Shown here: positions 10,006 to 23,721 of the stretch, piece by piece | Position numbering within the stretch: position 1 is the first letter of the stretch | Layout: each line of letters starts with the position of its first letter | From: Sequoia sempervirens | Taxonomy: Eukaryota > Streptophyta > Pinopsida > Cupressales > Cupressaceae | Direction of reading: 5' to 3' | Length of the DNA stretch: 64,000 bases | Assembly: GCA_007258455.2 (NCBI GenBank) | Contig: VDFB02047230.1 | Location: forward strand, 153,313,797 to 153,377,796 | The notes under the pieces: model-generated | The model's database searches: none | Told to the model about the DNA's origin: nothing | The model's input: the letters and a program-made list of their open reading frames with translations, nothing else | Position numbers and translations under genes: made by a program

Positions 10006-12828
10006 TAGACATCATAAATTCTAACATTTCCTCAAAATTTTGGCATTTTCTTAACACAGGAAATTTTGATGCGGGCTCCTCAACGTCGACGTTTTTAGTG
10101 CCATGAGCTCATAAGCATCGTTGTTTTAGCGCTACGGGCACACCAACATCGCTATATAGCACCACGCGAACATAAACTCCGCCGTTGGACTCATCCCGCC
10201 AAGAAATTTCAAATTTCAAATTGCGCCGCTGGACTCGCCGATTTGCATCAGTTTCAAAAAACTTTAAACTCTAACACTTTCGAAAACTGTGACATTGGGA
10301 AAAAAGAGCGATGCAATCGTGCTCTTTGTCCCTACACAGAGCGCCACTGACTGGTAAAGCGACGCTGAGAGGATAAAACAGTGACGCCTTCCGAGTTGCG
10401 ACACTGGAAGACAGTAAAAGGGATAAATTAAATTTTTAGCACATGCTTTAATTTATGATTGCTTCTTCCTCTATTTTCTACTTTTTAAATTTTGTGTTTT
10501 TTTTTCAAAATCTAACTGTTTTTCTTCTTTGAAGGTTGGAATCTAAAAGCAAAGGAAGAAGGAACATGGTGATGATATCTTGTCTAATCAAAGTGTTTTT
10601 AAACACTTAAGTGTTTGTTTAACACTTCCTTAGGAATTTGTCATCTTTTTCTTTCTTTAGAACACTAGCTTTCATTTGGGTTTTAAAAAAAATCTTTTTG
10701 TTTATTTCTTACAAACGGATTTAAAAAGAATCTTAGGATCTACAAATTACTAGATTTTGTTTATGGATTAAAAAATTGAACAAATGTCTTTCACTTGTGA
10801 TTTGGTGCTCTAAAATGAACTCACATATTGCTTTGAGGGTTTAAAAAGAATAAGTTTAGTTGTGTTTTTTGTGAGGGCTTACTTAGACTAAAGCCATTTG
10901 GAAAAGGACGTATGCGCTTCTCTCGCACTTTATAGCAATCTTGAGAATCAAAAGGTCTTTTCCATGACTTTGGGTTAAGACAAAGCAATCACCTCCACAC
11001 TTCAATTTGGGCTTAAAATTGAACAAACTATTGTGCGAGTGTGAGTGGGGGAATTTTTGCGTATATTCTCTCTCTTTGTTGCTATCAAAGATTGATCGAG
11101 TTACAGATTTTGTTCTTCATTCACTTTTGTTTATCTTAGAGGGCCTGCTTTGTGGGAAAAAGTAATCACCCAAGGGAATGACTCAACTGGTAACCCTCTA
11201 AAGCCAAGAGTATTTGCAGCCAGGATATAAATGTGGATATTGGAGGAAACGCCAATATCATGCGGTTGACTCTGACAAGATGGATCCGAAAGGGGACTCT
11301 TGCCACATTGGGTCAACTCCTACGAATAGAAAGTCCTTACTAGAACCCATGTGCTAGAATTTTCCAAAATCCTTAATCTATTTGTTGGTGCAAGAACGGT
11401 TGTTCTGAAGCCACCCCACACTTTTATGGTCTTCTAGTAGAAATGGAAAACATGCCATGGGAGTTTCATGGGTGTTGATGCTTGGCTGCCCCGTATAAGT
11501 GAGTTCCATGGAGGGGAGCCAATGGGGTCAAGCATCTAATCATTCGGTAGAGATAAGTGTAGTTGGACTTGTCCAAGTGGGAATCCAACAAATATTGTCT
11601 TACACATCCATAGGATTGTACTTGTTCTTGGGTTACAAAATGCATTGCTTGATCAAAAACATCTAAAAAACAAACAATTTACATTATCCAAATTTCAAAC
11701 CCTTTTGAGGATAAATACAATTGGGATTCACATCCTTAGAGGTTTCTAAACATTGGATTATATCTCAATTTGTCTTCTTAAGTAAACAATAGGAAACCCT
11801 TGCCTTAAGTTCATTAAATTTCCACACAACATATCTTGTGGGGATTGAAGAAATTAAGACATTGGACATCTTAGTTTGAAAACCTAATTGAAGAAAGTGT
11901 TTTTGGTAAAATAAAGACATTAAGCAAAGCTAAGCAAAATGAAATCTCACATGTGTTGAAGACTCCAAAATCCCAAAAGAAAAGATCATTGATTATAAAT
12001 ATGAATGTTCAAATGAAATCATGTCTTGGTTACAAAGGTCATTAGGAAGCATTTGCATGCTCTTCAATACCTAGGTCTAAGCAAACAAAGTGTACCTTTT
12101 TAGGTTCATCTTAGGATAAAAACATATCAAAATAATTTTTCACCCATCCTCCAAAACATCAAAACAAAAATCCACCTCATCATCACCTTTTGGAAAATAT
12201 TTAAATCATCCTTGATACTAGGCTTTGTGGCAAAATCAAAATCATAAATATCATTAAGACAAAATCCTTGAAATCATTAGCAAAAGCACCTTTGGTTAGG
12301 TATGTGTAGATGCATCCTTTTGCATATACTTAGTAAAAAATTAATCAAAATCATCTTGTCTAGCTTGGTGTATGTAGATGAATCCTTCTTCATATGCTTA
12401 GCGAAACAATCATCTTGTTTGAATAGGTGTGGGTAGATGCATCCTTCTCCTCACACATATTCAAATTATCCTCCTTTGAACAAAGCTATCCCTTAGATCA
12501 TCATCCAACATCTTAGGGTCTTTTTGTTCAAAATCCAAATCCAAATCCAAATAAAAAATCAAGGACAAAATCTCAAAATCTCAAAATCTAGAATCAAAAA
12601 TCAAGAATCCGCAAGTCCTAAAAGCCTAGTGTCTCACTCAAGATTTATCAAAATCCAAAACATCCATATCATCCATCCCTAAAACATCATCATCATTATC
12701 ATATCATCACATTTGATCCTTAAGGAATCCTAAAACTTTATACTTTGGGACATAAAATAGAGAACAATCCAAAGAATCAAGAATCAAGAGATTCATCTCC
12801 CATATTCTCGAAGATTGATCCTTGTTTT
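10006..12828 (+). other. Element A 5' untranslated leader
   Basis: About 2.8 kb lies before the gag ATG. The first 400 bases hold degenerate GCGCCGCTGG-type motifs (10100-10400). Further on there is a G-rich region (11130-11560) without a convincing frame, then three diverged repeats at 12298-12470. A very long leader is common in Tat elements. No gene is supported here. Confidence 0.65.
12298..12470 (+). repeat. Three diverged tandem repeats in leader, unit about 70 bp
   Basis: Each unit contains GTGTAGATGCATCC or a close variant followed by CATATGCTTAG-like sequence. Starts are near 12301, 12370 and 12428. Confidence 0.6.
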
Positions 12829-15640
12829 ATGGTTCAAACGAGATCTCAATACAAGAAGAGTATGGAAGCCAACAAAGAAACTCCCGCTTCAAGTGATCTT
12901 AGCCAAACAAATTCCAAAATGAATCTCGCCGAATCAAGCAATCCATTGATCCCCTCATCATCCCAAAATCCACAAGAAGAAAATCAAGGGGAGGACCTCG
13001 CTTTTGGAATGTCTCGCGAGGAAATGACAAAAATGCTCCAAAATCTGGACAACCATAGAATCATCAACATTATGATGAGACTTAACCCTTCGTTGTACAT
13101 GCTTGAACTAGCAAAACAAGGGGCCAAGTTGCCTTCAAATTTTGATGTGAGTACTATAGTGGATACATCATTTCCCCCAATCTCATCTACCATACCCATC
13201 TCATCTACACCTCCATCCCAAAACATCACCCAAAACATCCTGCAAATCACAACATTGTTTGCTCCAACACAACCAAATGTCAACAAGGGAAACACATTTC
13301 TCAATGCTCTTTAATCACATCCCCTTGTCAACAACCAAAACTTGGATGCAAACACCACTTTGGAACAAAACATCCCCATAACCCATTACACAAAAATGTT
13401 CCTCTCAATTTACATTATGACCCATCATCATCTTTTCATGGAGCACCACAAACACCTCTTCTCACAAATCCACAAGAAGAGGGAGATACGTTCGGACTAG
13501 GGGGCTTATTCGACACCATGACATTTTCACAACAACTCACACCTCTCACATTTCCACCTATTCCACCATTTCCATTATCATCCACACCGCTCCTTGGTTT
13601 AGGGCTTCCCCCTCTACCAAGTATCAATCAAACCTATATCCCAACCGTCAACCAAAAAATTGCACCAAACGCCTAAAATTTATTGTTGATATCGCAACAA
13701 CAAACGACAAACACACAAGCAATGGAAACACCATCATACACACCCTTAACATCACAAAGCATGGTCTCACAAGGACCAATCACATCAATACCATTATCCA
13801 ACACACAAAATATCAACACAACATCATCATCTACCACCATTCCAAATCCACCACCACCTCCACCACCACCAACGTTCACCACATCAAACCAATTCGACGC
13901 AGCATTACAAGCCGCTTTTCAAATAGGATACTAACAAGTGTAGAAACAAAAATCCATGCAACAAGCCGCATTACAAGTGCAACAAGCACAACAAGCCCAA
14001 GCTTTATTGCAACAACAACAACAAGAAGCAACACAAGCATTGCAAGCACAGAGGGTCGCTCAAGCACAAATTTTATTGCAGCAACAAGCAGCTCAAGCAC
14101 AAGAAGCTCAAGCACAAGCCCAAGCACAAGCCCAAGCACAAGCACAAGCACAAGCACAAATTTTTGCACAAGCAGCACAAATGCAAGCATATCAACAAGC
14201 ACTAAAACAATACCAAGAGTAGCAAGAAGCAGCAGAATTGGTAGCCCAACAACAAGCATTGTGGGAACAACAACAAGCACAACAACAATCATTGTTGGAG
14301 TAGCAACAAGTGCAAAAACAAGCACAAATCCTAGCGCAACAACAATAGGATCAACAACAGGCATCATTCATACAAAAGCAAGTAGAAGCCTACTTCACTC
14401 AACAAAACATGCAAATACCATCAAACAATGCACTGACCAACCCATCCATCCAACCAACAATTCAAACACCCAAAAAAACTTTCATCCCACCCCCTGATCC
14501 CCAGAATGATGTGACGACACAACTCAGGTTGCTCTCACAACAAGTGCTTGACCTTCAATCAGGGCGGACAACCAAAATGCAAAGCAACTTGTGTCCCTAT
14601 CCATTTGATAGGAGCTTAGAAATGAAACCATTCCCCAAGGGATTTGAGATCCCTAAGTTTTACAAATATCGAGGGATAGTTAACCCTGAAGATCACATTA
14701 GGGAATTTCAGGTTCATTGCATGGAGGTCGCATACGACGATACTTATCTGATGTGACTATTTCCTAGAAGCTTGGCAGGTCCGCTATCGAATGGTTCTCT
14801 CGCTTACTTTCAGGCATTAGAACATTCCAAGAAATTATAGACGCATTCATTAAGAACTACGTAGGTAACATTGCAATGGATGTTAGTCTCAAAGAACTCT
14901 CAGCTCTAAAACAAGGAAAAAATGAATCTTTCACTTCATTCCTTCAACGATGGTGATCCAAGGCCAATCGAAGCAAGTGGACCATGCCAGAAGAACAACA
15001 AGTCTGCACGATCATAGCCAACCTTGAAAGCCACCTGTCATTTCATCTCAAGGTTCAGGGAATCACCACATATGAGCAATTAATCTCCAAGGCGCTTAGC
15101 ATCGAAAGAGCCCTTGTGACTCAACCTGCAGAATCAACATCATATCATGAACCGCAAAACAACCGCCCATCATCAAATTACAATGATAAACCTTGAACAT
15201 GGGAAAGAAACAAGAAAATTACTAATGATGGTATCGTTGATGCCAAGGTGGTCATTAGTGGTCCACGCAAAAATACACCCACACCGCAAATCCAAAATCA
15301 ATGCCAAAACACTCATCACACAACATATCAATCCAACAATAACCCAACCATCAATAACCTTAATGACCAAAGAGGACCACCCCCGCGCAAAAAATATCCT
15401 AAACAAAAATACACTATGTTGGGGGAACCATTGGAGGACATAATGAAAAAGTTGATTGTCGAAAACTCATCTAGCCTCCTACATTCAAAAATTACCAAGA
15501 ACCCGATGTCAAACCCCCTTGGTATAACGAGAATCAACTTTGCAAATTTCAAAAAATAAAAGGTCACACCACGAACAACTACATGAGACTCAAAAACATG
15601 ATCTAAGATCTCATTGACAAAAGAATCATAAACGTCGAAC
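12829..15640 (+). pseudogene. gag: Element A gag, Q-rich, broken
   Basis: The ATG at 12829 (MVQTRSQYKKS) is the likely start; the open frame upstream lacks an ATG. The N-terminal part stops at 13314. Pro/Thr-rich and Gln-rich spacers follow (13683-14222) in several frames. The capsid core spans about 14580-15140: PFPKGFEIPKFYKYRG, then a frame change to IEWFSRLLSGIRTFQEII and a TGA in LQRW at about 14957, then ISKALSIERAL. A zinc-knuckle remnant near 15550 reads CKFQKIKGHTTNNY. Compared with the intact CX2HX4HX4C form in element Y, one His and the last Cys are lost. Gag could not package RNA. Confidence 0.8.
13956..14222 (+). repeat. Gln/Ala-coding low-complexity tract
   Basis: CAA-rich repeats encode stretches such as QQQQQEATQALQAQ and an AQ-dipeptide run of about 16 residues (near 14094-14160). 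It looks like microsatellite growth inside the spacer between Gag N-terminus and capsid. The open frame on the opposite strand is a shadow. Confidence 0.8.
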
Positions 15641-15681
15641 AACCTACAGGAAATTAGGACCTAAAAATCTACACGAATTCG

Positions 15682-16566
15682 ATGCCAAATCATGGCAACA
15701 AAGGGAATAAAAATGATAAAGGGAAGGGTAGTGTAAATAATGTGTATGAAATAGTTGTTGCCTCCCTAAATGAAGACTACATGGTCATCACCATCAAGGG
15801 CGCCCATTCTAAAGATTGTGGAGTCACCACAAGAGGCGGTAAAGTCACCATTGCAGAATCATCCCAACCTAATAGTGTCCCTTCATCTAGAGCCGTTCCG
15901 CATAGCTACAATGTTGTCGAGCAACTCAAGAGAACACCAGCACACATCTCCATCATGGAGTTGTTAAAAATATCATCAACCCATAAGAAGATCCTTGAGG
16001 AAGCATTAGCCTCATCCACTGTCCCCGCAGATCTTGATGCAAACCAATTCCAAGCTATGGTTGGAAATATCATAACACCTAATCTCCTTACATTCTCTGA
16101 CCAAGATTTCCATGCCCAACCATCTCACAACCGTGCACATCATTTGGAAGCCATTGTAAACAAAAGAAAAATCAAAAGGGTCCTGGTGGATGGGGGTGCA
16201 GGTTTGAACATCTGTTCTCTCAGCCTCATCAAGCAATTAAAAATATCAGAGGATTCTATTGACAAAGGAAAGGGTATTGCAATCAAAGCATATGATGACC
16301 AAGAAAGAGTGTCTCAGGGCACAATTAAGCTCCCTATCCAAGTAGGGCCAAAAAGAGTGTCTCAGGGCACAATTAAGCTCCCTATCCAAGTAGGGCCAAA
16401 ACTCATGGAAACCACTTGTCAGGTCCTGGACCTTGACTTGCCATACAACATCCTCCTAGGATGCCCATGGATCCATGCAATGAAAGCTGTAGCATCAACC
16501 TTCCACCAATGTGTAAAATTTACACATAATGGACAAGAGGTTACCATTCATGGAGATCCCAAATAG
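15682..16566 (+). pseudogene. Element A retropepsin-like protease domain
   Basis: This 294-codon open frame belongs to the broken polyprotein. Near residues 75-110 it has a pre-protease motif (NVVEQLKRTPAHISIMELL) shared with X and B. The protease follows: LVDGGAGLNICS with the catalytic aspartate codon at 16189 (residue 170), then GTIKLPIQVGPK and LLGCPWIHAMKAVASTFHQ. A 16-residue segment is exactly duplicated (16306-16401), lengthening a strand region of the fold. The protease would cut Gag-Pol in the particle. The stop at 16564 separates it from the next segment. Confidence 0.85.
16306..16401 (+). repeat. 48-bp in-frame tandem duplication in the protease
   Basis: Two identical 48-bp units (16306-16353 and 16354-16401) each encode RVSQGTIKLPIQVGPK. 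Identity of the units suggests a recent slip or duplication. Confidence 0.95.
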
Positions 16567-17753
16567 TTTTCATATTGCAAAAATATTGAGGCCAAATATT
16601 ACAAAATCCCCCAAGTGCCAAAGAATGATGAGGGCCCATCCACACCATACATCGACCCTGCCACCCTTGCACCCACTTCTATGATAGAGACACCCGCCAC
16701 TTCCGCCATCCCCACCATCTCTGACATCAAGCTCATTATCTAGGAGGATAGTTGTGGAAGCTATAGGATCCCTAATAATGATTTTGTGATAGGAGAGTTA
16801 CCTGAATCTCTCAGATCATGGGGACGTCCACAAGAAAACCAAGCTTCTTCATCACAAACATATATTGAAGATTATCCTAAATTCACAAGATGGGGAGATC
16901 TTGGTCATGAGGTTATTGAAGCAGATTCATCTCACATGTTATATCAAGATGAGAGACCAACACTTGAATTACCAATGGATGAAAGAAGTAGGGGCCTACA
17001 AATGATGCTTGCAATGGGCTACAAAAGAAACCAAAGATTGGGACAAAATGACAACGGGCTCATAATACCTATCATGCCAGAGACACGACCCATAACAAAT
17101 CTTGGTCTTGGATGTACCCCTCTGAGAATAACCATATGTGGCCGAAGTCCTCTGGTTAGAGCCGCTAATGTCTCTCCTTAGCCAGTGCTAGTACAAGTAC
17201 ACTCACCAATAGTCACAGGTAGAGACACACATAATTTCATAACTGAGCCCTATATTAGTAGCGATGACGAAGATACCATATCCAATCTCCCTAGGTTATT
17301 CGAAGATACCACCCTGTGTATGATTAGTACCATATCCTTTGAACCAGATAGTCAAAATCATAAGATTCGCTTAGTCTACCCCCAACTGATCGACTATGAC
17401 CAATGAGGACCTCCAATTCTCGATATGTTCAAAAATGATGAAGCGCTCTCATAATTCATGGGATTGAGGGATAACATTCCAGATGGGGATCATAAGGTAG
17501 GGTTTATAATGGAGTTAGACACACATGCTTATTATGGGGAAACAATTGAATCCTTCAATCGCAAAAATGAGAAACTAAGAATCATATCCAAGTCCTTGAG
17601 TGAAAACCACACTGTGGCACTCTCTGACAAGAAAATAGTAAAAAGAAAGGACATATCCAATAGTGAAAACCTCTCTGAGGCGCTGGAGGATGAAGGATTC
17701 AATCTTCCCTTAAGAGCTATTCACTAGGAGAAATCATCATTCTTGGCTGAAAA
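16567..17753 (+). pseudogene. Element A protease-RT linker with G-patch
   Basis: Several open pieces in changing frames lie here. At 16786-17181 is a G-patch-like segment: GLQMMLAMGYKRNQRLGQ, then NGLIIPIMPETR and NLGLGCTP, with the spaced glycines typical of this nucleic-acid-binding motif. The pieces at 17185-17406 and 17458-17727 are acidic linker sequence without recognised domains. X and B have a G-patch at the same place between protease and RT, so this is a shared part of the pol polyprotein. Confidence 0.7.
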
Positions 17754-19250
17754 GTGCAATCTAGTCAACATAGGAACAGAGGAGACCCACATATCACATT
17801 CTACGTGGAATCACTATTAACAGAAGAGAAAGAACTCCTAGCAACATTCCTAAAGGAAAGACAAATAAATTTTGCATGGAGTTATGCTGATATGCCAGGG
17901 CTAGACCCAGAAACTGTGGTTCATCATCTAGCAGTGTATCTAGAGGCAAAGCCCGTCAAACAAAAACTCCAAAAAATGCACCCTCAAATAGCTTTATTGG
18001 TCAAAATGGAGCTCAAAAAGTTGTTGGATGCGGGATTTATCCGACCAATCGATTAACCAGAATGGGTGTCAAATTTGGTACTTGTTTCAAAACCTGACGG
18101 AGCCATCAGAATCTATACAGATTTTAGAGATTTAAACAAAGCATGTCCCAAGGATGATTTCCCACTTCCCAATATCGACATGATAGTATATATGACGACA
18201 GGGCATGAGATGCTATCACTTATGGATGGATTTTCAGGATACAACCAGATCATGATAGCAAAAGAAGATCAACACAAGACGGCTTTAACTTGTCCATGGG
18301 GGACCTATTGCTGGAACATGATGCCATTCAGCCTAAAGAATGCAGGTGTAACCTATCAAAGGGCCATGACACTAATATTCCATGATACGATTCATAAGAC
18401 AGCTGAGGACTATGTTGACGACATCCTAGCAAAGTCAAGAAAAAGACAAGATCATATAGCAACCCTAAGTGCTATCTTTGACAGATTGGAGGAATACAAA
18501 GTTAGAATAAATCCCAAGAAGTGCATCTTCGGTGTACAATTAGGTAAACTGCTAGGATACATAATCTCCATGAGAGGTATCGAGGTGGATCTAGAAAAAG
18601 TAAAAGCAATCCTCGAGATGGAAGCACCAAAGACATTAAAACAACTGAGAGGCCTCCAAGGTCGACTTCAATCCATTCGACGATTTATAGCAGAACTGGC
18701 AGACAAGCAGAACCCATACTCTCACCTACTCCACAAGGGGGTAACATACAAATGGGATACAAAATACGAAGAAGAATTTAACAAAATCAAGGAATACCTA
18801 CTGACACCACCAGTGTTAATGCCACGTATCCCAAATAAGCCATTGATCTTATATGTGTCAGCAACAATAGCAGCCCTTGGAGCTCTTCTTGCTCAACATG
18901 ATGAAAATGGAATAGAGAGAGCCATCTACTATATCAGTAGAAAAATGGTCGGTCATGAGCTAAATTACTCCTTCATCAAGAAAGCTTGCCTCGCAGTAGT
19001 GTTTGCATCCCAAAAATTTAGACATTACATGCTAGCACACAAGATCAAGCTCATCGCCAAAATTGATCCCCTAAAGTATCTCTTATCCAAGGCAATGCTC
19101 ATGGGTAGAATGGAAAAATGGGTGATGATATTATCAGAGTATGACATCGAGTATGTAGAGAGGAAAGCTATCAAGGGACAAGTCATTGCGGATCAACTAG
19201 CAGAGGCACCTATGTATTCTGAGAATCCTTGTCTCAAAATTCCCAGATGA
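17754..19250 (+). pseudogene. pol: Element A reverse transcriptase and RNase H
   Basis: The RT copies element RNA into DNA. It opens with FAWSYADMPGLDPETVVHHL and GFIRPID, followed by an in-frame TAA (18054-18056) where related elements have a Tyr codon. The same frame then runs from 18066: LMDGFSGYNQI and the active-site YVDD (18411-18422). The RNase H domain of Ty3 type follows with LILYVSATIAALGALLAQ and IYYISRKMVGHELNYS, up to QVIADQLAEAP. A frame change near 19250 separates it from the second RNase H. One stop is the main defect. Confidence 0.92.
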
Positions 19251-19638
19251 GTCTATTTTTAACTTCAACATAATTGACCATTGGAAACTATACTTCGATG
19301 GGTCATACACACAACATGGATTAGGAGCTGGTGTCTTCTTCATCACCCCACAAGGGGACTGCATACCGAAGTCATACAAATTGGCATTTCCTTGCACCAA
19401 CAACATAGCAGAATATGAGGCTTTGGCTATAGGCCTCAGGATATTAGTGCAATGGAATATCATAGCTCTCAAGGTGTATGGGGACTCTCAGTTGATCATA
19501 AATCATGTCAATAATGAATATCAGACTAAGGATGACAAGCTAACTCTATACAAGAAATTGGTGGAGGCTCTAAAGGAATCCTTCATTGACATAAAATTTG
19601 AGTAGATTCCAAGAACCAACAACAGAGCAGCTGACGCT
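19251..19638 (+). pseudogene. Element A second (archaeal-type) RNase H
   Basis: The acidic catalytic residues are all visible: LYFDGS (Asp codon 19297-19299), AEYEAL, YGDSQLI, and AADAMA just after 19620. A second RNase H of this type directly after the Ty3 RNase H defines the Tat group among plant gypsy elements. It is one frame off from the RT segment and has an in-frame TAG at 19603-19605. Confidence 0.85.
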
Positions 19639-21031
19639 ATGGCTACAATTGGGTCCCTATTAGACATTCCTCATAACGTACCGAAATATGAATTTCTAAT
19701 CGAGCAGCTTCTTGTTCCCACATTCAAGGTACCAGAATTAGAATATGTGTGTCAAATCGTTGGTCCTGGTGATCCTTGGTATCACAACATCTATACATAT
19801 CTTCGCATAGGAGTCATACCCACTGACCTACCATCGAGCCTAAAACGAACCTTTATTAAAAAGGCATCGTGATTTGTCATCTTAGGTGATACCTTATACT
19901 GTAGAAGCATAAAAGGTACCTTACTACATTGTCTAAATGTTGAGGAGGCATTAACTGCTCTAACCGAGGTTCATAATGGTATCTGTGGCTCACACTCGAG
20001 TGGAATGACCATCACCAAGAAACTGCTGAGGCTGGGGTATTACTGGCCCACAATAGAAAGAGAAGCGCATGATCATGTTAAAAGGTGTTTACAATGTCAG
20101 TAGCATGGGGATCTCATCCATGCTCCAACTCAAGAGCTTCACCTGATCGTCACACCATGGCCCTTCTCACAATGGGGACTCGACCTCATTGGAAAAATCA
20201 CACCCACCTCATCCAATGGCCACAAGTTCATCCTCAATGCAACTGAGTACTTCACTAAGTGGGTGGAATCCATACCCATGACATATCACTGGGAAGCAGA
20301 TCTCAAAATTCATCCTGAACTATCTCATATGTCGTTACGGTGTCCCACAAGCCATTATCTCAGATAATGGTACACCATTCAAGAACCAGGAGGTTCGCGA
20401 CTTGTGCGAGAAATTCAAAATCTAGCATCACTTTTCCACCCTATACTATCCCCAAGGCAATGGCCAAGCAGAAGCCACGAACAAAACCATCCTCAAAATC
20501 CTCAAGAAAATAGTCAATGACGCAGGTCGTGACTAGCACTTATAGCTTAATCCTGCCCTCTAGGCTTATCGAACCAGTATCCGCACACCCACCGGCGCCA
20601 CCCCATTCTCCTTGGTCTATGGATCAGAAGCTGTACTCCCCATTGAGATCAAGCTCCCATCCCTTAGAATATCATTGCAAAATCTCATCACTGATGAGGA
20701 CTATCAGGTATCAAGATTAAATGATCTGGAGCTACTGGATGAGAGATGCATAGACACTTTGAATCATCTGCAAGTCTACCAAAATAGACTCAAATGGAGC
20801 TACAATAAGAAAATTAGAAGCAGAACTTTCCAAGTCGGAGAACTAGTCTTAAGAGAAAATTAGAAGAATGTCCCGAATACCAGCAACAAAGGCAAGTTTG
20901 AACCCAATTGGTTAGGGCCTTTCATCATGATAGCAATCTATAAATCAGGGGTATATTAGCTATCAACACCCGAAGGGGAACCTCTGTAGGAGCCTATGAA
21001 TAGCTCCCATCTCAAAAAGTTTTATGCCTAA
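19639..21031 (+). pseudogene. Element A integrase, broken
   Basis: Integrase inserts the cDNA into the chromosome. The zinc-binding HHCC domain is seen near 19970-20100 (VHNGICGSH, LGYYWPTIE, CLQCQ) with a stop right after it. The catalytic core has WGLDLIGKITP (about 20175), ISDNGTPFKNQE (about 20358) and GNGQAEATNK (about 20460), giving the DDE residues in different frames. The C-terminal part has VYGSEAVLPIEIKLPSLRIS, GKFEPNWLGPF and SSHLKKFYA, ending at a stop at 21029-21031. At least three frame changes and several stops are present. Confidence 0.85.
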
Positions 21032-23721
21032 AATATTCTAAGGTATAAAACTAAAAAATCCAAAAAAAATTAGAAAGTCTTGAAAAAATGGTTACTTCAG
21101 CGGAAACCTGGAAAACAGGCGCCTTGGTGACAACAAAAAAATAAAAAAAAGCAAAAAAAAATCCAAAAAAAAAAAAATTTAGAAAAAGGATCAAAAAAAT
21201 TGTCCTCTAGTGAAAACCACTTCGGTGGCACTTTGGGCAAGTACCTTGGTGAAAACCTGACAAACAGGCGCCTTGCGTAAATAAGCACTATCCATCCACC
21301 AGGATCTTTATGGCTTGATTTGCATCATCCCTTCATTTCGCTTCCATCATCCATCACATCCAGGTCTCCATCCATCACACATTCACTCACATCTGCACCA
21401 TAGCTTAGTCCTATGTCTATATCATGATCCCTCCAAGAACTACTTGGCCCATCCTCAAGGTCAGTTTGTCCTGCCTTTATCGGGGTAGTCTATTACATCA
21501 TGCTGGGGGCATGTTCTCATTGGATCGGATTCGTGTATGGTCTTAAATTCCTCAAAATTAGAAAATCCAAAAACATTCAAAACATATCAAAATCCAAAAA
21601 CAGGTCAAAAAGTCATTCAAAAAGCCAAAAACAAGGTCGTCTAGTCGAACTACGTCATCTCTGAGCTTGAACGTAGGCAAGGTTGATCCTTGATCATCCC
21701 TCAAGACATCTAGGTCAATCCTATAGGGGTCTGTCATAATAAACTAACATTTCATTATGTATATCTTTATTTGCAAATCAGTTAGGTTGTTAGTCGAACT
21801 ACGTGGTCTCTGTGTGTATAATGTAGGCAAGGCTAATTTGCTGATTAGCCCCTGAGGCCCCTAGGATAGGTCTTTAGGTTAGTTTCTTGGTCAAAATCTT
21901 TGAAAATCTCAAAAACATTTGAAAAATCCAAAAAAATCAAAACATTTGTAAAAATCTCAAAAACACCAAAAACAGCCTCAAAACATTTCAAAACATCAAA
22001 AACATCCAAATATTTGAAAAAATCCATCCGCCTCATCTCGCTTGCACCCGCAATAAACACCACTCACAATAAACTGATCATCATCCTCAACATTTGGTGA
22101 AACAATTCGAAACAAGTCTAGCAGGTTTAAAAGTAGAACTCAAAAGTGTCAAGTCTTAAGTCTAAGCCAGTGAGTAAACAAATTGGTCATCTCTTTGTAT
22201 CGATAACACCATCATCTGAATTTGTCCCATATCAATCATCCCTTATAAACGAAATGACGTGCTGCCATCCACTAACATGCCCTAGGATGAATCCTTCCTA
22301 CAATGACCATTATCTTTTGGCAATAAGTTTCGCTTATCATCCTTAGAAAACACATCATTTTCCGTTAGCGGTATTGAAGAGCATTAGTCTATCTATTTAC
22401 TTGGTCTTTTTCTTTTGACTTATCTTATTTTGCGCTCATTCCAAGGATGTCTCGATGATATCCCAAAACAACAGATTTAGAGAAATAGGAATGGGGCAAT
22501 GATCTTTATCTTTTTTCTGTTGTGCTTGTTGGACGTTCTTGCAATATAACCTTGGCGAATACTTTCTTTGTTAAGTATGTATCGAAGAGGTCTAGGGTAA
22601 CTTGTTGACTATTACAGGGATAGGTTTACCTTTTTGTGTTTTGGTCCGAGGTGTCTGAAACTTCTAAAGTACATCCTAGCAAGGTTTTCGTATGTCAGGT
22701 GTGAACAAGAATACTCCTATCTAATTGTCGAGTCAAAGTCCATCACACTAAGTACCATGCCATGTTGGTTGTATATACCTTGATGCATCGTACCATGTGT
22801 TATCAAACATAAGAAAATTTGGCCCTTTGAAAATCCCAATTCCTCGATAAGTAATCATCATCATCTAAATTTGTGTCATCATGCATCTTGTTGAAATGAC
22901 TTCTTCTTTTCTTACTAACCGTGCTAACTGGGTACTATGACAGTTGATCATCATCACCATCGATCCTGCATCCACAAATCATTAGCATATTACATAAGCA
23001 CATCATATAGACATCATTAACACATTGCATTGCTTATCATATATGAAGCATTGCATTCTCATCATCATATAAACAGGTGCATCCATATCATTGCATTTCA
23101 CCCATTACATTGCATCTCATAGCATTATATTAATCATTGCATAAACATTGCATTTGCATTTCACATTACTATCTAAATCATCACATAGCATTTACAGAAT
23201 CATTTCATAATCATTTATTGCATAATCATAAACAAATAGGCAGATAAGCATTTAATTCATTACACATTAACATATCACTCTACATTAACATATCGTTGCA
23301 TCACATACATCATTTAGGATAATAACATTTGTTATTCTAAAAAAAAAATAAAAAAAAATCTCATAAAACCATTTGCATCATATCACGACCATCACATCAT
23401 ATTACATTCATAAATCATCTCATAAATAAGTATTATTATGTACAATATTGCACATCATGGAATCACATACATCATTATAAATGCATCCATAAAAACATCA
23501 CTGCAAAGCATATAGAAATAAACCATCCATGCATAAATAAAAGTACATGGTACATCTCATCAAAATCGGCTCATATATCATATCATCAATGCCACTATCA
23601 TAGTATAAAAGAATAAAATAATTGGATCACTATATGCGTGTGTCAATCGGTACAAAATGCCCATCAGGGCTATCAAAAATGGGCCCATAAGGCACAAAAT
23701 CATATATCATTTAGATCACAG
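21032..23721 (+). other. Element A post-pol non-coding tract
   Basis: Just after pol comes an A-rich stretch with two copies of an AAAACCTG-AAAACAGGCGCC motif (near 21104 and 21253), similar to the region that follows pol in other Tat elements. From 21545 to 22020 there are many AAAACATCAAAAA-type runs. From about 22960 to 23600 the DNA is dominated by short ATCAT/GCATT/CATA words. I see no supported gene here. Confidence 0.6.
22960..23600. repeat. Low-complexity CATT/ATCA-rich tract
   Basis: The stretch consists mostly of irregular repeats of CATTGCAT, ATCACAT and CATCAT, with an A-run at 23339-23357. No fixed period is evident by eye. Confidence 0.6.

Noticed and set aside
13436..14367. 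Minus-strand frames rich in Gly or in Leu/Val opposite the element A gag spacer
   Set aside because: They are shadows of the Pro/Gln-rich, CAA-repeat coding strand; composition alone keeps them open.
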